A stretch of 57,781 nucleotides of DNA from Bimuria novae-zelandiae CBS 107.79. Its lineage: Eukaryota; Ascomycota; Dothideomycetes; Pleosporales; Didymosphaeriaceae. The translations under genes were made by a program, and so were the position numbers. Numbering within the stretch: the stretch's first letter is position 1; every line of letters begins with the position of its first letter. Positions 12,010 to 24,337 of this stretch are shown in pieces. Location: the NCBI GenBank assembly GCA_010015655.1, contig ML976688.1, positions 316,740 through 374,520 on the forward strand, given 5' to 3'. A model generated the notes under the pieces. It did not search any database. It was given only the letters and a program-made list of their open reading frames with translations, and was not told where the DNA came from.

Positions 12010-13708
12010 CGCACAGATACGCCAGACTCCGGCATGGGGAGGCCCATCTATGTCCGATTCTTGTCTTCATAGGCAGTGCGAGCATCTGCCATGCAGACTC
12101 AGAAGTTACATAACCTGGCGCACTAGAACTATGGCTTGTGTGGATGTCGGCGCAAAGTCGAAGGTGGGGGAATGTGCGTAAGCGGCGTACAGCACAGTCG
12201 TCGGTCGGGCGAGCAAAGATCTGGAGGCAGCCGGCGTGTATATTGTGTACAGCGCACTGGGACCAATCACCGGTCGGTGCGAGGCGACGGTGGTGTTGGG
12301 TTACAGCCTGGGTAAATGCTCTGACACAGGCGGTATGCGTTTGTGTATCCTAGTGTATACCTCGCAGTCCAACATTAATAGAAAAACAGCCACTTACTCT
12401 TTCTCGAAGCATTCGGAGAAGTCGTCCAGGCGCCAGAGCGGGCCTTTGCAATGGGCGAACATGCTGGTCCACCGCTCGAGGTCTCGTTGCGCAGTCCTCG
12501 GTGGTTGGTGGTGGGAAGCCGTTCGCGCAATCCGTCGTTACGAGCAGGGATCGCGCATTTGTATGCCCTCGCGCGCGAACAACAACAACAAAGCGCCTGC
12601 CTCTTGTTGAGTCTTTTCCCAGCAACGTCTAGGACCCCAAAGGCAGGCGTGCCCTGTGAAAAGATAGACGAGCAAGCGCGAAGCTCCACTTTCTCGCCCA
12701 CGCCGAATAATGTAACGGCCGTCTAATCTCTAGCTGAGGACGTGGATATCGATACGGCTGGGGAACCGCTGCAGGAACGCCAGCACACGAACGCTTGACT
12801 TTCTTATGGTATGAAATGGAGGACAAGCAAAGAGTACCGCGAGGTAGACCTGGAGGTCATTCCCGGCGCTGGTCCTCTCATACTCACCGCTCTGAGTCAC
12901 GCAACGGCATCGCAGTCCAAATTGTCGGTGACCGCCCTGCGCGATAGCGGTTCCCGTGCTGTTGCAGTGCAAATGCACAACTCCCTGCATGCGCACTTTT
13001 CTCCCGCAGATCAGTCTTTGTGTTGCGTTTTATTTCGCACAACCTCACTAGCGGCTTCCACACGTCGTCTGCTGCCATTGGGAGTGCTACCAGGCACATC
13101 ATGAGCAAACTAGATGCCGAGACATGAGGTTGGCTGATAGCTGCCATGCTGACGTTCATCTGACCGATCGTGTCTCGCATTTACGAAAATCTGGGGAAGT
13201 ATCCTGCTCCGCGGATCGCAGCGGAAGAACCAATATCACCTCCCTTTCTGAGCATCGGGTCAACGAATGGCAAAAGGCACCATCACCTCCTGCGTCGACT
13301 ATCGGATACAAAGGGTCGGGTACATTCTCGCGCGCCTATGCACGTAGCCATGGACCGCTCACAGTCACCTGATTAATGAACGATGGACAGGATTTCATTA
13401 TCGTGCAGCTGTGGGGTATGCGAACTCGGAGCAGAACGCATCGGCAGGGGTAGCACACAAGCGAGCCCCAATGCATCTGAGTTCAGGATGGGAACCATCT
13501 ATCGAAAGTATCAACCACATTGTACGAGCGCAACCTCACCGGGGCCATGTATGTTGCGTGGACTGCACTTTGCTGGAATTCCCAAATGAAGGGCGCACGC
13601 AAGGAAAAATATAAGAAAAAGGGCGCAATAGGTGACGTCTAGTGCTTTGACTGATTCGTTGGTATGTACAATGACGACTACGAAAAGACTGGCGTTTGAC
13701 CTAGTGAT
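12010..13708. other. Gene-poor 1.7 kb
   Basis: This lies between the 5' end of the ABC gene and the 3' end of the complex I subunit gene. It must contain the ABC promoter and perhaps its first exon (11.87-12.1 kb, minus strand). Many frames of 60-120 codons overlap on both strands, none with a domain I recognise and none with a convincing splice pattern. Confidence 0.4.
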
Positions 13709-14499
13709 CTACTGTCGGGCCTTCACTACCGGTACCCACGGCGAGTACTTGTTCTTGACCCTGCAGAGAATTAGATGAGTCGAGTAACCTCGACAAGCAA
13801 ACGTACGTGTTGTATGGCTTGTAGTTGGCGCGGCTGAACGTCAACGTCGGGCGGTGCTCCTTGGGCTCCCATACGCGCACTTGTCTCTGCAGGATAGGGT
13901 CTTCGCTTGGGGGCTTATCGACCATGTATCCCAACCAGGCGTGCCTGCGCTTATCAGATGCTGTTGCGGAGATGCTTCGGCGTCGGTACGTACCATCCGG
14001 GCTCGCTCTGAGAACTGCAAACAATCAGTGTTGCACGCGGGAGGGGAAAGCCGCCGCTACTCACGGGTCGAACTCATGGTCCTTGTAGTCTACCCAACGG
14101 GTCCTTACTGCGCCAGCACGTCAATCGAATAGTCCAAAATAAAACGGGTACCTGCGGACATACACGGGAGCTCCTCGGCCATGTTCTCGTAGTACTTGTT
14201 TCCGTACTTGTCTGTTCCCTTGAAGGTTCCGGCTTTGGTGTCGCCTGCGGCTCGTCAGCCTCGTGGTCCTTCCCTTCCTTTCATGATCAAGTGTACCAAT
14301 ATACTATAATCGCGAGAGCCGGCAGTTAGCGGTAAGTGCGGCGGAGAAGAGCTTGGGTGCTAACGTACTGCCATCTGGTGGCCATATTCCTGTGAAAGCG
14401 GGTCAATTGGTGTTACAATTTGCGTGAGAAGCTGCGTAAAATGCTCACCTTGAAGCCAATCCTGCGCAAATTGCGCAACGTCCTCATAAGCGTCGACAT
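13709..14499 (-). CDS. NADH dehydrogenase (complex I) subunit NDUFA12-type
   Basis: Eight exons on the minus strand: 14449-14499, 14369-14389, 14297-14303, 14166-14244, 14065-14103, 13994-14014, 13807-13944 and 13709-13760. They total 408 nt and encode 135 residues with consistent phases throughout. Family landmarks appear in order: EYGHQMA-YIGDTKAG, GNKYYENM, TRWVDYKDHEFDPS, EPGWHAWLGYMVDKPP, VWEPKEHRPTLT, YKPYNT and YSPWVPVV. NDUFA12 (B17.2; the 13 kDa subunit of fungi) is an accessory subunit of mitochondrial complex I, on the matrix side near the peripheral arm. The third coding exon is only 7 nt (TATATTG), spliced at ATAG and GTACAC; it supplies Tyr-Ile and part of Gly and is needed to restore the conserved YIGDTKAG. 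The seven introns are 46-65 bp. The start is 148 bp from the start of PGS1 on the other strand. Confidence 0.93.
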
Positions 14500-14647
14500 G
14501 GCGGCGGGGTTGTAGAGAGGAAGTCGGAGCTGGCGCGCCTCAAGCTGTCGTAGTTCTTGGCAACGTCGACCCGATGTGGCTTAGTTCGAGGAGGGAACAC
14601 CAAAACTTCAGAACATGTATCCATCCTCCCGAACGACCAACTGCGAT
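14500..14647. promoter_or_regulatory. Divergent promoter between NDUFA12-type gene and PGS1
   Basis: Only 148 bp separate the two ATG codons, so both genes must share this interval for initiation. No TATA box or clear factor site was recognised. Confidence 0.6.
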
Positions 14648-16424
14648 ATGATAGTACGAAGCTTATTGAGAATCCAAGGCACTCGGGTTGCGATTCGGCG
14701 CAGTATTCCAGCCAGGACACGGCCAGCCCAATGCACGCGGAGATATTCGACAGCCAACAGCCCTGTAATGGGATCCTCAGCACCCCAGTCTCACGCTTCT
14801 ATGCTTGCGACGGTCACAACGGATTTGGATAAAATCGCCCCTAGGTTCGAACTTCAGCCTGAGCAGATAGAGATCTTGAAGTCACCCGCAGAATTCTATG
14901 AAACCCTAAAGGTTCGTCAATCCAAACGTGCCTGTTCCGGATCTTCGTCAGCAATGAATGTTTTGGGAACTAGTTCTTACTTGACCTCATAAACTCATGC
15001 CATCCGTTCCTTATGTGTTCCTTGGATTCGCTAGTTCCCAAGTGCATAACATGGTTTCAAAGCATGCAATGTCTAACCAACTGTAGGACAAAATCTCAAA
15101 GGCCAAGTCCCGCGTCTACCTCAGCACCCTTTACATTGGCAAGACTGAACACGAACTCATCTCCACAATTCGCGACTCTCTCCAACGGAATCCCAATCTC
15201 AAAGTGTCCTTTCTTACCGACGCCCTCCGCGGAACCAGGGAAACGCCCCATGCATCATGTGCCTCCCTTCTCGCACCTCTCATCGCAGAATTTGGCTCCA
15301 GAGTGGAAGTCCGCATGTTCCATACACCCAATCTGACTGGACTACGCAAGAAGGTCGTCCCAAAGAGGCTCAACGAAGGCTGGGGACTCCAGCACATGAA
15401 GCTGTACGGCGTGGACGACGAAGTAATCATGAGCGGCGCTAATCTTAGCACGGATTACTTCACCAACCGCCAGGATCGCTATCACCTGTTCAAAGATGCG
15501 CGACTAACGGAGTATTTTTCCAAGATTCACGCCGGCATCTGCGACCTGTCCTTTGACGTCCAACCCGCCGACATCCCTGCCGGATACACCATGTCGTGGC
15601 CCTCATCAAATCCCTCGCCCTCGCCCCTATCGTCGCCCCCAGAGTTCAAAAAATCTGCATCAAAGCATCTCTCGCACCTCCTCACACCAACGAAATCCCC
15701 ATCTCCGGTCGCAGGAGGAAGCAACACCACAGTATACCCTGTCATGTCCCTGGTCCCGCTGCTGAACACATCCACCGAACTCCCCGCCTTGACCACCATC
15801 CTCACGTCCTTGGCGAAACCGCCTCTCCATCCCTCAACCTGGACCTTCACCGCCGGCTACTTTAACATGACGCCCGCCTTCCGCCGCATGCTGCTCGCCA
15901 CCCGCCCCGCCTCCGGCACAGTCTTGACCGCGCATCCCTTCGCCAACGGGTTCTACGGTTCCAAAGGCGTATCCGGGATGCTGCCACACGCATACACACA
16001 CCTCTCCAAGATGTTCCTTCGAAAGGTTAAATACGAAGGCTTGTCCGACTCGATCCAGCTCAAAGAGTGGCAGAGAGGAAAGATTAACGAAAAGGGGGGC
16101 TGGACGTATCATGCAAAGGGGCTGTGGGTCGCCTTCCCTCCTTCCTCATCTGCCTCGGATATGGACAAGCCCGAGGATCCTAGTTTGACGGTTGTCGGCT
16201 CGAGTAATTATACAAAGCGGAGCTATGAGCTGGATCTTGAAGCTAATGTCGTCATTGCTACGTCGGATGTCGGGCTTAGGAGGAAGCTGGGTGAAGAGGT
16301 GAAGTGGCTAGGCGAGTACGCGAACAAGGTTGATGAGAGTGAGTTCGAGAGGCCGGAGAGGAAGGTTAGCATTGGTGTGCGCTTATCCATGTGGCTTGTC
16401 CGCGTCCTGGGTGGCGCTTTGTAG
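14648..16424 (+). CDS. PGS1: CDP-diacylglycerol--glycerol-3-phosphate 3-phosphatidyltransferase
   Basis: Exons 14648-14911 and 15087-16424 flank a 175 bp intron and encode 533 residues. The start at 14648 opens a basic, amphipathic presequence (MIVRSLLRIQGTRVAIRRS) typical of mitochondrial import; an in-frame ATG at 14615 is less suitable. Two phospholipase-D-type HKD motifs are present: HMKLYGVD (His191, Lys193, Asp198) and a second around His430 (HAKGLW) followed by VGSSNYTKRS. The conserved RVYLSTLYIGKTEHEL lies between the intron and the first motif. PGS1 makes phosphatidylglycerophosphate from CDP-diacylglycerol and glycerol-3-phosphate, the committed step to cardiolipin on the mitochondrial inner membrane. 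A Ser/Pro-rich insert of about 50 residues lies between the motifs. Confidence 0.93.
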
Positions 16425-16602
16425 ACTATTGTTTCGATACCTTGCATTGTAGAAGAGAGTGTGTACGATATTCAGACTTTACTTCACAAACCCAAAGGTG
16501 GGACAGCTTTCTACAATAATATACAATTTTTTTTTCGGCGGCTACGCAGACACAAAACTACATCTTACACACAGAATCCTACACTCCTCCCCCATCCCCC
16601 CC

Positions 16603-18296
16603 TCAGATGTCCGCCACGAACTCCAACGTCCCCGTCGTCCTATCCTTAATCACCATGCCCCTACGCAAGGTAGGGGCATGGCCGCCGGCCCTCCTCGGCA
16701 CTCTCACCTCCCCGCTCCTCTCCACCACGTACTGGTCCCCCGAACAATACTGCTCCTTCTTCTTCCCCTCTCCCTCCACCACCACCACCACTACCATCCT
16801 CCTCTCCTCCCTCTCCACCACAAACCCCACCCTCGTTAGCCCCCGCTGACTCAGCGCCAGCAGCTCCTCGTCCGTCTCACCCCTCTCCGGGCGACGCGGC
16901 GGCGGACCAGGCGGGGGCGTGAACCGCACGGTGGCGGGCAGCGGCGGGACACTAGTGGCCGGCGGCGGCTGGGGAACCAGCACGGGGCGACTCACGTATG
17001 CGACGTCCGGGGACGCGCTGCGCTTGAAGAGGTCGCGCAGGCTCTTGCGCGCCTTAAGCGCCTTGGGCTTTTCCGTCGAAGCAGCACCAGACGAGGTGCG
17101 CGCCGAGAACTTGCTACGCGAGGACGAGGTGGATGCGCGGGTGTCGTGTGCGACGGCGTCGTCGGTCGGAGAGAGCGGTGTGCGGTCCGGAGATGTCTTG
17201 ATGGTCCTTGCGGACTCGGAAAACGCGGAGGTGGTGTATGGTGAGGAAGCCAAAAACGGAGGGGACGCCGGACTCGAGGTGTCGCGAAAGGTGTATGGGC
17301 GAATCGTCGGAATAGTACGTGCGCTGGGCGGATGGTCGAGGAACGAGGTGTCGAGGGGAGTGCCACGGGTGAGCCAGCGCTCGACTTGCTCGGACGCGTC
17401 TGACGGAGTTGGAGACGGTCGACGGGTGCGCTTGGGCTGCTCGGGCGGGTTGGTGTGACTGGACTCGGCGGACTCGTGACTCGAGGGAATGGCGCCTCCA
17501 CGGAGGGCTTTGGGCTGCGTGTCGATGTAGAGATGCGAGGCCTTCTTCTTCCACTTCGACGTTGGCAGAGAGGACGGTTGCGAGCTGGGCTCCTCAGACT
17601 TCGAGAAATGGTCGTCATCTCGCAGTGGGAGCGTCATCTGAGATGGGGCTGCTTCATTGATCGTAGCCGGGTATTCGTACTTATGAGAAGCGAACTTCGC
17701 TTGAGGCGCAGAGACTGGAGCTTCTTTCGGCGTGTATGGGCTCTTGTACGGAGGCGTGAGCACCTTTTGCTTCGCAGAAGTGACAGGCTTGTGCGGAAAT
17801 GCGCCTGGAATAGGAGGAGTGCCGGTTGCTTGAGGCGAAGACATGGCGGCGTATGGAGAATGGAGCTTCACTTCAGACGCGGACCGAGCAGCTTCACTCA
17901 TGACGAACGGGCTTTTTGGTGGGCCCGACAACATTATGTCTTGGGATGCTGACCTCTCGTGAACTGGCGACGCGAAGTGCATCTTTTTGGTCGGCTTATT
18001 CTCGTTTGAGGCGGTGGGTTGTGATGGGAAGGCGCGACCTGTGTCGGGCCTTGGTCTCGAGAATGGCGGCGGTGTTGGCACGTGGTACCTAGGTGGAATG
18101 GCTGGTACGGGCGGCGCCGGAGCTATGTACAGTCAGGTTGAGAGATAGACGGTGAGGGTAGAGGTCGTAAAGGGAAGTGAGTGGAGGCAGGGTGGAACTT
18201 ACACTGCTCGTCTTCGTCCTTCTTGCCCTTGAACACCCGCGACGCTTTGCCGGTTAACCCATGTATTCAAATCTCTCACTTACCGTCTGCATCCAT
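16603..18296 (-). CDS. Proline/serine-rich disordered protein, unknown function
   Basis: The main exon 16603-18122 is certain as a long open frame. A model with two short upstream exons (18203-18244 and 18284-18296) stays in phase and gives 524 residues starting MDADASRVFKGKKDEDEQ; the first intron in that model is only 39 bp, so the start is doubtful. The protein is low-complexity, rich in Pro, Ser and Thr, with basic patches (KALKARKSLRDLFKRS) and SP/TP sites. Its C-terminal 120 residues look more ordered and include a run of six Val encoded by a CCA/CAC repeat at about 16775-16795, and end TTGTLEFVADI. I do not recognise the family. Such proteins in fungi are often cytoskeletal or signalling scaffolds, but nothing here proves that. 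Confidence 0.65.
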
Positions 18297-19627
18297 CCAT
18301 GTCCCCAAAGTCCCTCCGCAAGCCAAAAACCTCACCAACCGCACCAACCAGCCTAAAGAGCGCTCCAAAACAACACTAAAAGACGCTCGAAAAACAATAA
18401 GTGCAGATGTGAAATGCAAATGGAGAGGAAATAGCAAGAGGGAGTCATATTTACCTTTCTTCTTGATAGTCTGCATGAAGCAGACAGGCGGCGAAACGGA
18501 CGGTACGAGGCAGGCGAAGTTGCCGAGCGGAGGTGTTGTGGTTGAAGAGAAAACCGCGTTGTTGTAAGCGGCTGAAATTGCGACGCAAACGCAGAAGTGT
18601 AAGAGGGACGCGAGCGTGTAAACAAAAGTGAAGTGAAGGTAGTCAAGGCAAATTGCGCCGCTGAAGACGAGTTGCCATAGCGAAGGCGTAACAGCAGTGA
18701 AGGAGAAAGTGAACAGAGATTGAAACGAGCACATGCTGCTTTACAGAACCAAATGCCTCAGTGTCATGCTCGATTGGTGGTGATGCAGATACCCTCCACT
18801 TCTTGTCTTGTTGTATCATATATCTTAGGGCAACTTGGCCTACGATACAGAGACAGCTCCTTGTTGTCATCCTCAACCTTGCGAGCACATGGGCCCTCAT
18901 TGTTGTTACGCCTCGAGAGCATCGATGTTGTCGACATCCAACGGGAATAGGGAGACCATAAAATGAAACGAAGGATAGGGCAGGAAACAAAAGTCGCACA
19001 GGAAAGAGAGGGGGAGAAGGACAAAAGAATCTCACCATCACAATACTGCAGCAGAAGACCAGCTTTAGACACTAATACTCCCCTGCCCTCCAAAACGAAG
19101 GACAGAGGTGAGCATTATGCCCAATTTTTTTGTTGTCGTTTTGATTTTTACGTGTGGTGTGTGTGGTGACGGTCGTGCCTGGTTCCTGTGGAAAGGCCGA
19201 ATTGACGTGAAGGCACCGGCTTCCAAAGTCCACCCTGAGCCTTCAAAGAGCAATGCCGAAAAACGGACATCTCTTCCCGCATCATCAACGTTCGTCCGAT
19301 GGTCCTCGTGAACGTCCAATCATGCCGTATAAGCATCCTTCCCTCCGCAGAAAGCATCCGAAAAGACACGCACGTATCAGACGCAAATGCGCCCCTACCT
19401 GAGACCCAAGCATAACATGAACCACATACAGCAGCCCCGTGGCTCACCGGCCACTACCCCATTATCAGATAACGCCTAATACAGAAAGAGATTGCCCGCC
19501 ATGGATTGAACATAACAAACAGTACAAAAGAACATAAGAGACCCCAATATTGACAAGTGAAGGAGTAACGCATGAACAAATCGCAGGCTATGCAGGATAT
19601 CGAACAAGAAGCCAACGACGCCAAATA
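18297..19627. other. Intergenic, no gene recognised
   Basis: These 1.3 kb lie between two minus-strand genes. They hold the promoter of the disordered protein and the 3' end of the PNRC-motif gene. Frames up to 152 codons exist on both strands but overlap each other and carry no recognisable motif. Confidence 0.4.
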
Positions 19628-21247
19628 TTACTGAACTCCAGTGGTATCCGCGGTAGATAGATTAAGCATACGTTTGAGGTTTTGCTCCAAAGCCAGGCTG
19701 TCAGTCTCCGCTTTCCTAGGTGGAGTTGGTGGCGGCTTGGCGCGCACAGAGGAAGGAATGAAAGCCATGGCGGTCGTAGATTTCTGTATAGAAGCAGAAG
19801 GGCCAGTTGTAAATGCACTCATGGGATCATTGGCCTTGGAATGAGGCTGGCTGTCTGGTCGAGCGTGATAACTGCGCCTGTTGGGACTTCGCACATACTG
19901 GTTACTGGGGCCACCTCTGTATGGTGGGATAGGAGTAATGTGCGGAGCTGATCCACGACGTGGGCCCCCAGGACCATTCAGTGCGTTCCCCATGACGCCT
20001 CTCATATCATTCTTCGCGAAGGGAATAGATGGAAAACCGTTCTGAGGTACGACAGGGGAATCGGCAGTAATCTCAGTCCGAAGCCCAGAATTACGCTTGG
20101 ACGAATCGGTTTTCGCCGCCTTGAATTTGGTTGAAAGATTTTGGTTGCCGTAGAGCAACTCAGGAGCCTCTTGAGACTGCGTCGATGATGCCTGTGCAGT
20201 AGGTCCAGAGGCGCTACGCAAAGGCGATGGCCTGCCGTCGTGGAACGGAGAAGGACTGTGATTTACCGTAGCGGAGTCGGAATATCCAGCCTTGGGCGGA
20301 GTGGAAGAGCCGTGTTTGTTCTGAGACAAAGACGCTCGGTTGAAGAGATCCTGGATTGGATCGGGTCCTTTGGGCTGGGCAAGAGCTTCCAATTGTGGGA
20401 TTTTCGAAGGTGCAGTGACGGACCGATGGTTGCCAAGAGATGCAGGAGATGGAGAAGTATGTACGGTTGAGCTGCGGGCCTCAAGTTCAATAGGAAACGG
20501 AGCATTCAAGGAACCAAACGAGTCATGCTTGAGGTGTTGTGGCCTGCCGCCGTTAGTGGGGCCATGCGCCGGAGGGAAAGAGGGCGTTGGAAGACTTCCA
20601 GTTCCAATCCTAGCCTTCTCTGCTCTGTCCGCTTTGAATAACATATCCAGAGGAGAATTCAGCTGACGCGAGGGAATAGGTATTGGCGCGCCTCGCGACG
20701 GAGAAGGGGATGGAGAAGGCGAAGAGCTGGGGTCGGATCCTTCATCGGGCGGCGGAGTGGGCGGGCCTGTGTGCGTCTTCGGAGGGACAGACTTGGAAAG
20801 AAACTTGGGAATAGGAAGGGCAGACGGCGCTGGGGACGCATGAAACGTAGGCCCCGCATATGCGCCTTGCGTCTTAGCCGGTGTCGCAATAGTATGAGCA
20901 GTGCCCAGCTCTGTGTCGGTCAGAGAACCAGGTTGCGCGCCATTTGCCGAGAAGGCACGGTCGGCGGACGGTTGTGAGCGCGTGTGTTTCTTGGGCTGGC
21001 GCGGCCCAACTGGCACGGCTGCCTCTTCGCTGGAGAAGACTGCGCTTTCGGAAAGCGATGGGCCCTGGAGCGCATTGCCAGATGCGCCACGTTGCGTCGC
21101 TGCAGGGTTCCCATTCTGTGCGCGGTTTCCTCTATTCCTTCTTTGGCCCCTATTTCCATTGTTATTGGGCGATGCCTGGCCGATTTGCTTCGACGACGGC
21201 TGAGCCCGCGGCGCGCGCGGGGAGGCAGCAACTTGGGTGCTCGACAT
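19628..21247 (-). CDS. Candidate mRNA-decapping activator with PNRC/EDC1 motif
   Basis: A single-exon, 539-residue, largely disordered protein rich in Ser, Pro, Asn and Gly, with an Arg/Gly/Asn-rich N-terminus (residues 28-47) able to touch RNA. Residues 130-150 read YAGPTFHASPAPS-ALPIP-KFL. This is the short motif of yeast Edc1/Edc2 and animal PNRC2 (YAGxxF, then Pro/Ser, LPxP), which binds Dcp1 and stimulates the Dcp1-Dcp2 decapping enzyme in the cytoplasm. Further conserved-looking patches follow: SPLDMLFKADRAEKAR near residue 200, DPIQDLFNRASL, and a helical C-terminus with EQNLKRMLNL. The assignment rests on the motif; the rest cannot be aligned by eye. The 5' leader toward RBX1 is long (about 750 bp to that gene's start), so both share a divergent promoter region. 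Confidence 0.75.
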   Translation of the reverse strand: MSSTQVAASPRAPRAQPSSKQIGQASPNNNGNRGQRRNRGNRAQNGNPAATQRGASGNALQGPSLSESAVFSSEEAAVPVGPRQPKKHTRSQPSADRAFSANGAQPGSLTDTELGTAHTIATPAKTQGAYAGPTFHASPAPSALPIPKFLSKSVPPKTHTGPPTPPPDEGSDPSSSPSPSPSPSRGAPIPIPSRQLNSPLDMLFKADRAEKARIGTGSLPTPSFPPAHGPTNGGRPQHLKHDSFGSLNAPFPIELEARSSTVHTSPSPASLGNHRSVTAPSKIPQLEALAQPKGPDPIQDLFNRASLSQNKHGSSTPPKAGYSDSATVNHSPSPFHDGRPSPLRSASGPTAQASSTQSQEAPELLYGNQNLSTKFKAAKTDSSKRNSGLRTEITADSPVVPQNGFPSIPFAKNDMRGVMGNALNGPGGPRRGSAPHITPIPPYRGGPSNQYVRSPNRRSYHARPDSQPHSKANDPMSAFTTGPSASIQKSTTAMAFIPSSVRAKPPPTPPRKAETDSLALEQNLKRMLNLSTADTTGVQ

Positions 21248-21999
21248 GTAGTAGAGTAGCGGTTTGGATTCACGTTATGCGGCGGTCGGTGGTTATCTCG
21301 AAGGTCGTCGGCGGATGCCCTTGGTCGTGCGCGCGGTGACGGATGATGTGGGTCGGGATGACGAGGCTGTGTTCACGAGATTGTAGAGAGCTGGTGTTGA
21401 ATGATGGGAGATTGGAGAGTTCATATCCACTTGTCCGGGTGTAAAGATGGAAATGGACCACGTGGTTTCCAGAGTGCGTCGTAGGTAAAGGAGGGGTGTT
21501 GTGGTATCGCAAGCATGAATGGAGTCCGCTAAGGCAGCCTTGTTTCCTGCAGGCCAAGACCGAGCACGGTGGCGGGCGCTGACGGGCGCTGACGATTGCG
21601 GCAGTAGTATGGCCGAGCGGGTTCAAGAGCAGCGCAGAAGTGCGTGGAGTGCCCGGAGTGTGAGCGCAAGTAGAAGGGTTTTGTAGACACGGTTGTCGTT
21701 TGTCGCATCAGTATTTCACTGCTATATTCACGCGTTCCAAGGTTGGGTGACGTGCCCGCGGACGGTGGGGCTTGGCGATTCCATAGTCGGTACTCTTCCA
21801 GGCAACACTGGGAGCCTTCACCAAACTTACACGCCGCCCACCCTCGGTTCATATAGCAACAATAGCCTGAGCTGTCGAGGCTCTGTTCCGTACCCACGCA
21901 CCTCTCGACCGCAACTGTCAACGTTCTGCTTCACCTGCGACCTCTACACAGCTCCCCGCACTTCCACATCTTCCAACACAACATACAGCAAACGATACC
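21248..21999. other. Divergent promoter region, PNRC-motif gene and RBX1
   Basis: 750 bp between the two divergent starts. Overlapping short frames on both strands are not convincing. CT-rich tracts precede the RBX1 start. Confidence 0.45.
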
Positions 22000-22795
<796 letters not shown>

Positions 22796-23201
22796 TTATC
22801 CGACCTTTTGCCCGTCCACGTCGATACTTTGGATGCCAGAGGTGGCGACGTGCGGAGGCAGCCATGGCTCGGGTTTCTTGTTGTAAAAAGGCCACGGCGG
22901 AACAACAGCGAGGAAGGTGACGGCGGCGCCAGCGAGGCCGATGTAGAGAGTGAGCTTGATATCTTGCGCCATGAAGCCAATGAAGAATGCAAAGATCTGG
23001 CAGCGTCAGTGACGGCTTAAATGGAGGATAAGGTAAAGCGTACGCCCGCTGCACCGAGCAGCACGTTAGTCGAAAGCTCTGCCAATCGCTGGCCCTCAAA
23101 GTCCTAGCTGGGTCAGTATCATGAAAGTCGCCGTGGAGAAGAATACACACGATCTGCCCCTCCACAGCGTCGCGCACTTGCTCCAGCAGCTGGTCTGCCA
23201 T
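22796..23201 (-). CDS. SPC1: Signal peptidase complex subunit 1 (12 kDa)
   Basis: Exons 23151-23201, 23044-23103 and 22796-22996 join in frame to 103 residues; both introns are 47 bp. The product begins MADQLLEQVRDAVEGQIDFEGQRLAE, the SPC12 family opening, followed by two membrane spans (VLLGAAGIFAFFIGF and LTLYIGLAGAAVTFLAVV) joined by the short MAQDIK loop, and PPWPFYNKKPEPWLPP. Spc1 is a non-catalytic ER-membrane subunit of the signal peptidase complex that helps keep membrane helices from being cut. Both termini are expected in the cytosol. Confidence 0.93.
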
Positions 23202-24337
23202 TGTACACGCTTGTTCTGGAAGAGACAGAAGATTTGCGGGCAGGTTGTATGAAAACTCGAAGTAAATGTTGTCTTCACACTTCGGCTAGGGCACTGCACG
23301 ATGAGGTTGGTATAGCCTACCGTGTTCGCAGTGAACGGTTATATGTGGCTACTGCGCGAAGGAGCTTGGTTGGGTAGCTCTGCAGGGATCACCTCAGCCG
23401 CAAGCAAGGGGCATGACATCGCCGCATGAAACCCATGCTCCGGGAATGGACGCTGCATTCAATGTTGGACGTATTCATGAAGGCAAATCGTTGAGTAGTC
23501 CTCGCGAGGACATGAGTCACCCGGCGGAGTCGTGACCATGGTTCCTGCCGCATCCGACTGTCTATTGGCGCACACGGCCGCGGCTGCGCTGAAAGAGCCC
23601 CGTTCCAGCACCTGATCGAACGCGCACCTACCGGGCCCGCCCAACAGACAGACTTTTACCATTTGCCCTCGCTTCTCTCTTCCTCCACACCACACAGTCC
23701 ATTTGGACTTTACTGCTAGCACACTCGCATCCGTCGATACTGCCACTGTCCGGATACACTGTACGCCAAATTGGTTGTTCGCGCCACGACTGCAACGCTG
23801 ATACTACAGAAGCCGACCTGAACAAACAATTCCACACCCGCAGCGACTGGCCGATAACTGACGTTTTCGCTCCGTCGCTCACCCCCCATCCCAAACGCTC
23901 CCCGACGCCACAGCGTCTTAATCGTCAACACCACCAAGTTGGCGGGCCTCTACATCCACAACTTTTCCTTCGTTCGTCCTCTTCTCGGGCCCAAGGTCTG
24001 GGTCGTCGGAGGCGACTACAAGAAGCCCCCATAACTGGGCTTTGGTGATACAACCGTCTTCGCGCATCACTGTCGTTACACACAATCTTCCTTATCCCGG
24101 TACTGGGTTTGGAGGACTGGCTATTGGTACCTGGAATTCCCGAAAGGGCTGAGTGTAGGGTGAGATCCCCTACGCGAAGCCTCTCATTCACGTTGAGCGC
24201 ACCGTAGTGGTGAGCGCTCACAAGCGACTCACCGGAAAAAGTCGACGCTGTTGCGCCGCAAGAGTCGTTGTTACTGTACAAAGCGTTCAAACTGGCGTAA
24301 ATAAAAAGAGGCAGTAAGAAGAGTCGGAGTCGCCAAA
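23202..24337. other. Divergent intergenic region, SPC1 and CorA-type gene
   Basis: 1.1 kb with no recognised gene. Minus-strand frames at 23.5-24.3 kb are short, mutually overlapping and lack motifs. Confidence 0.4.

Noticed and set aside
12236..12726. Overlapping frames of about 90-125 codons on both strands
   Set aside because: They conflict with each other, show no motif and lack splice partners.
16919..17618. Frames of 179 and 208 codons opposite and beside the disordered protein
   Set aside because: GC-rich low-complexity DNA opens several frames; only the 16603-18122 frame extends across the region and splices sensibly.
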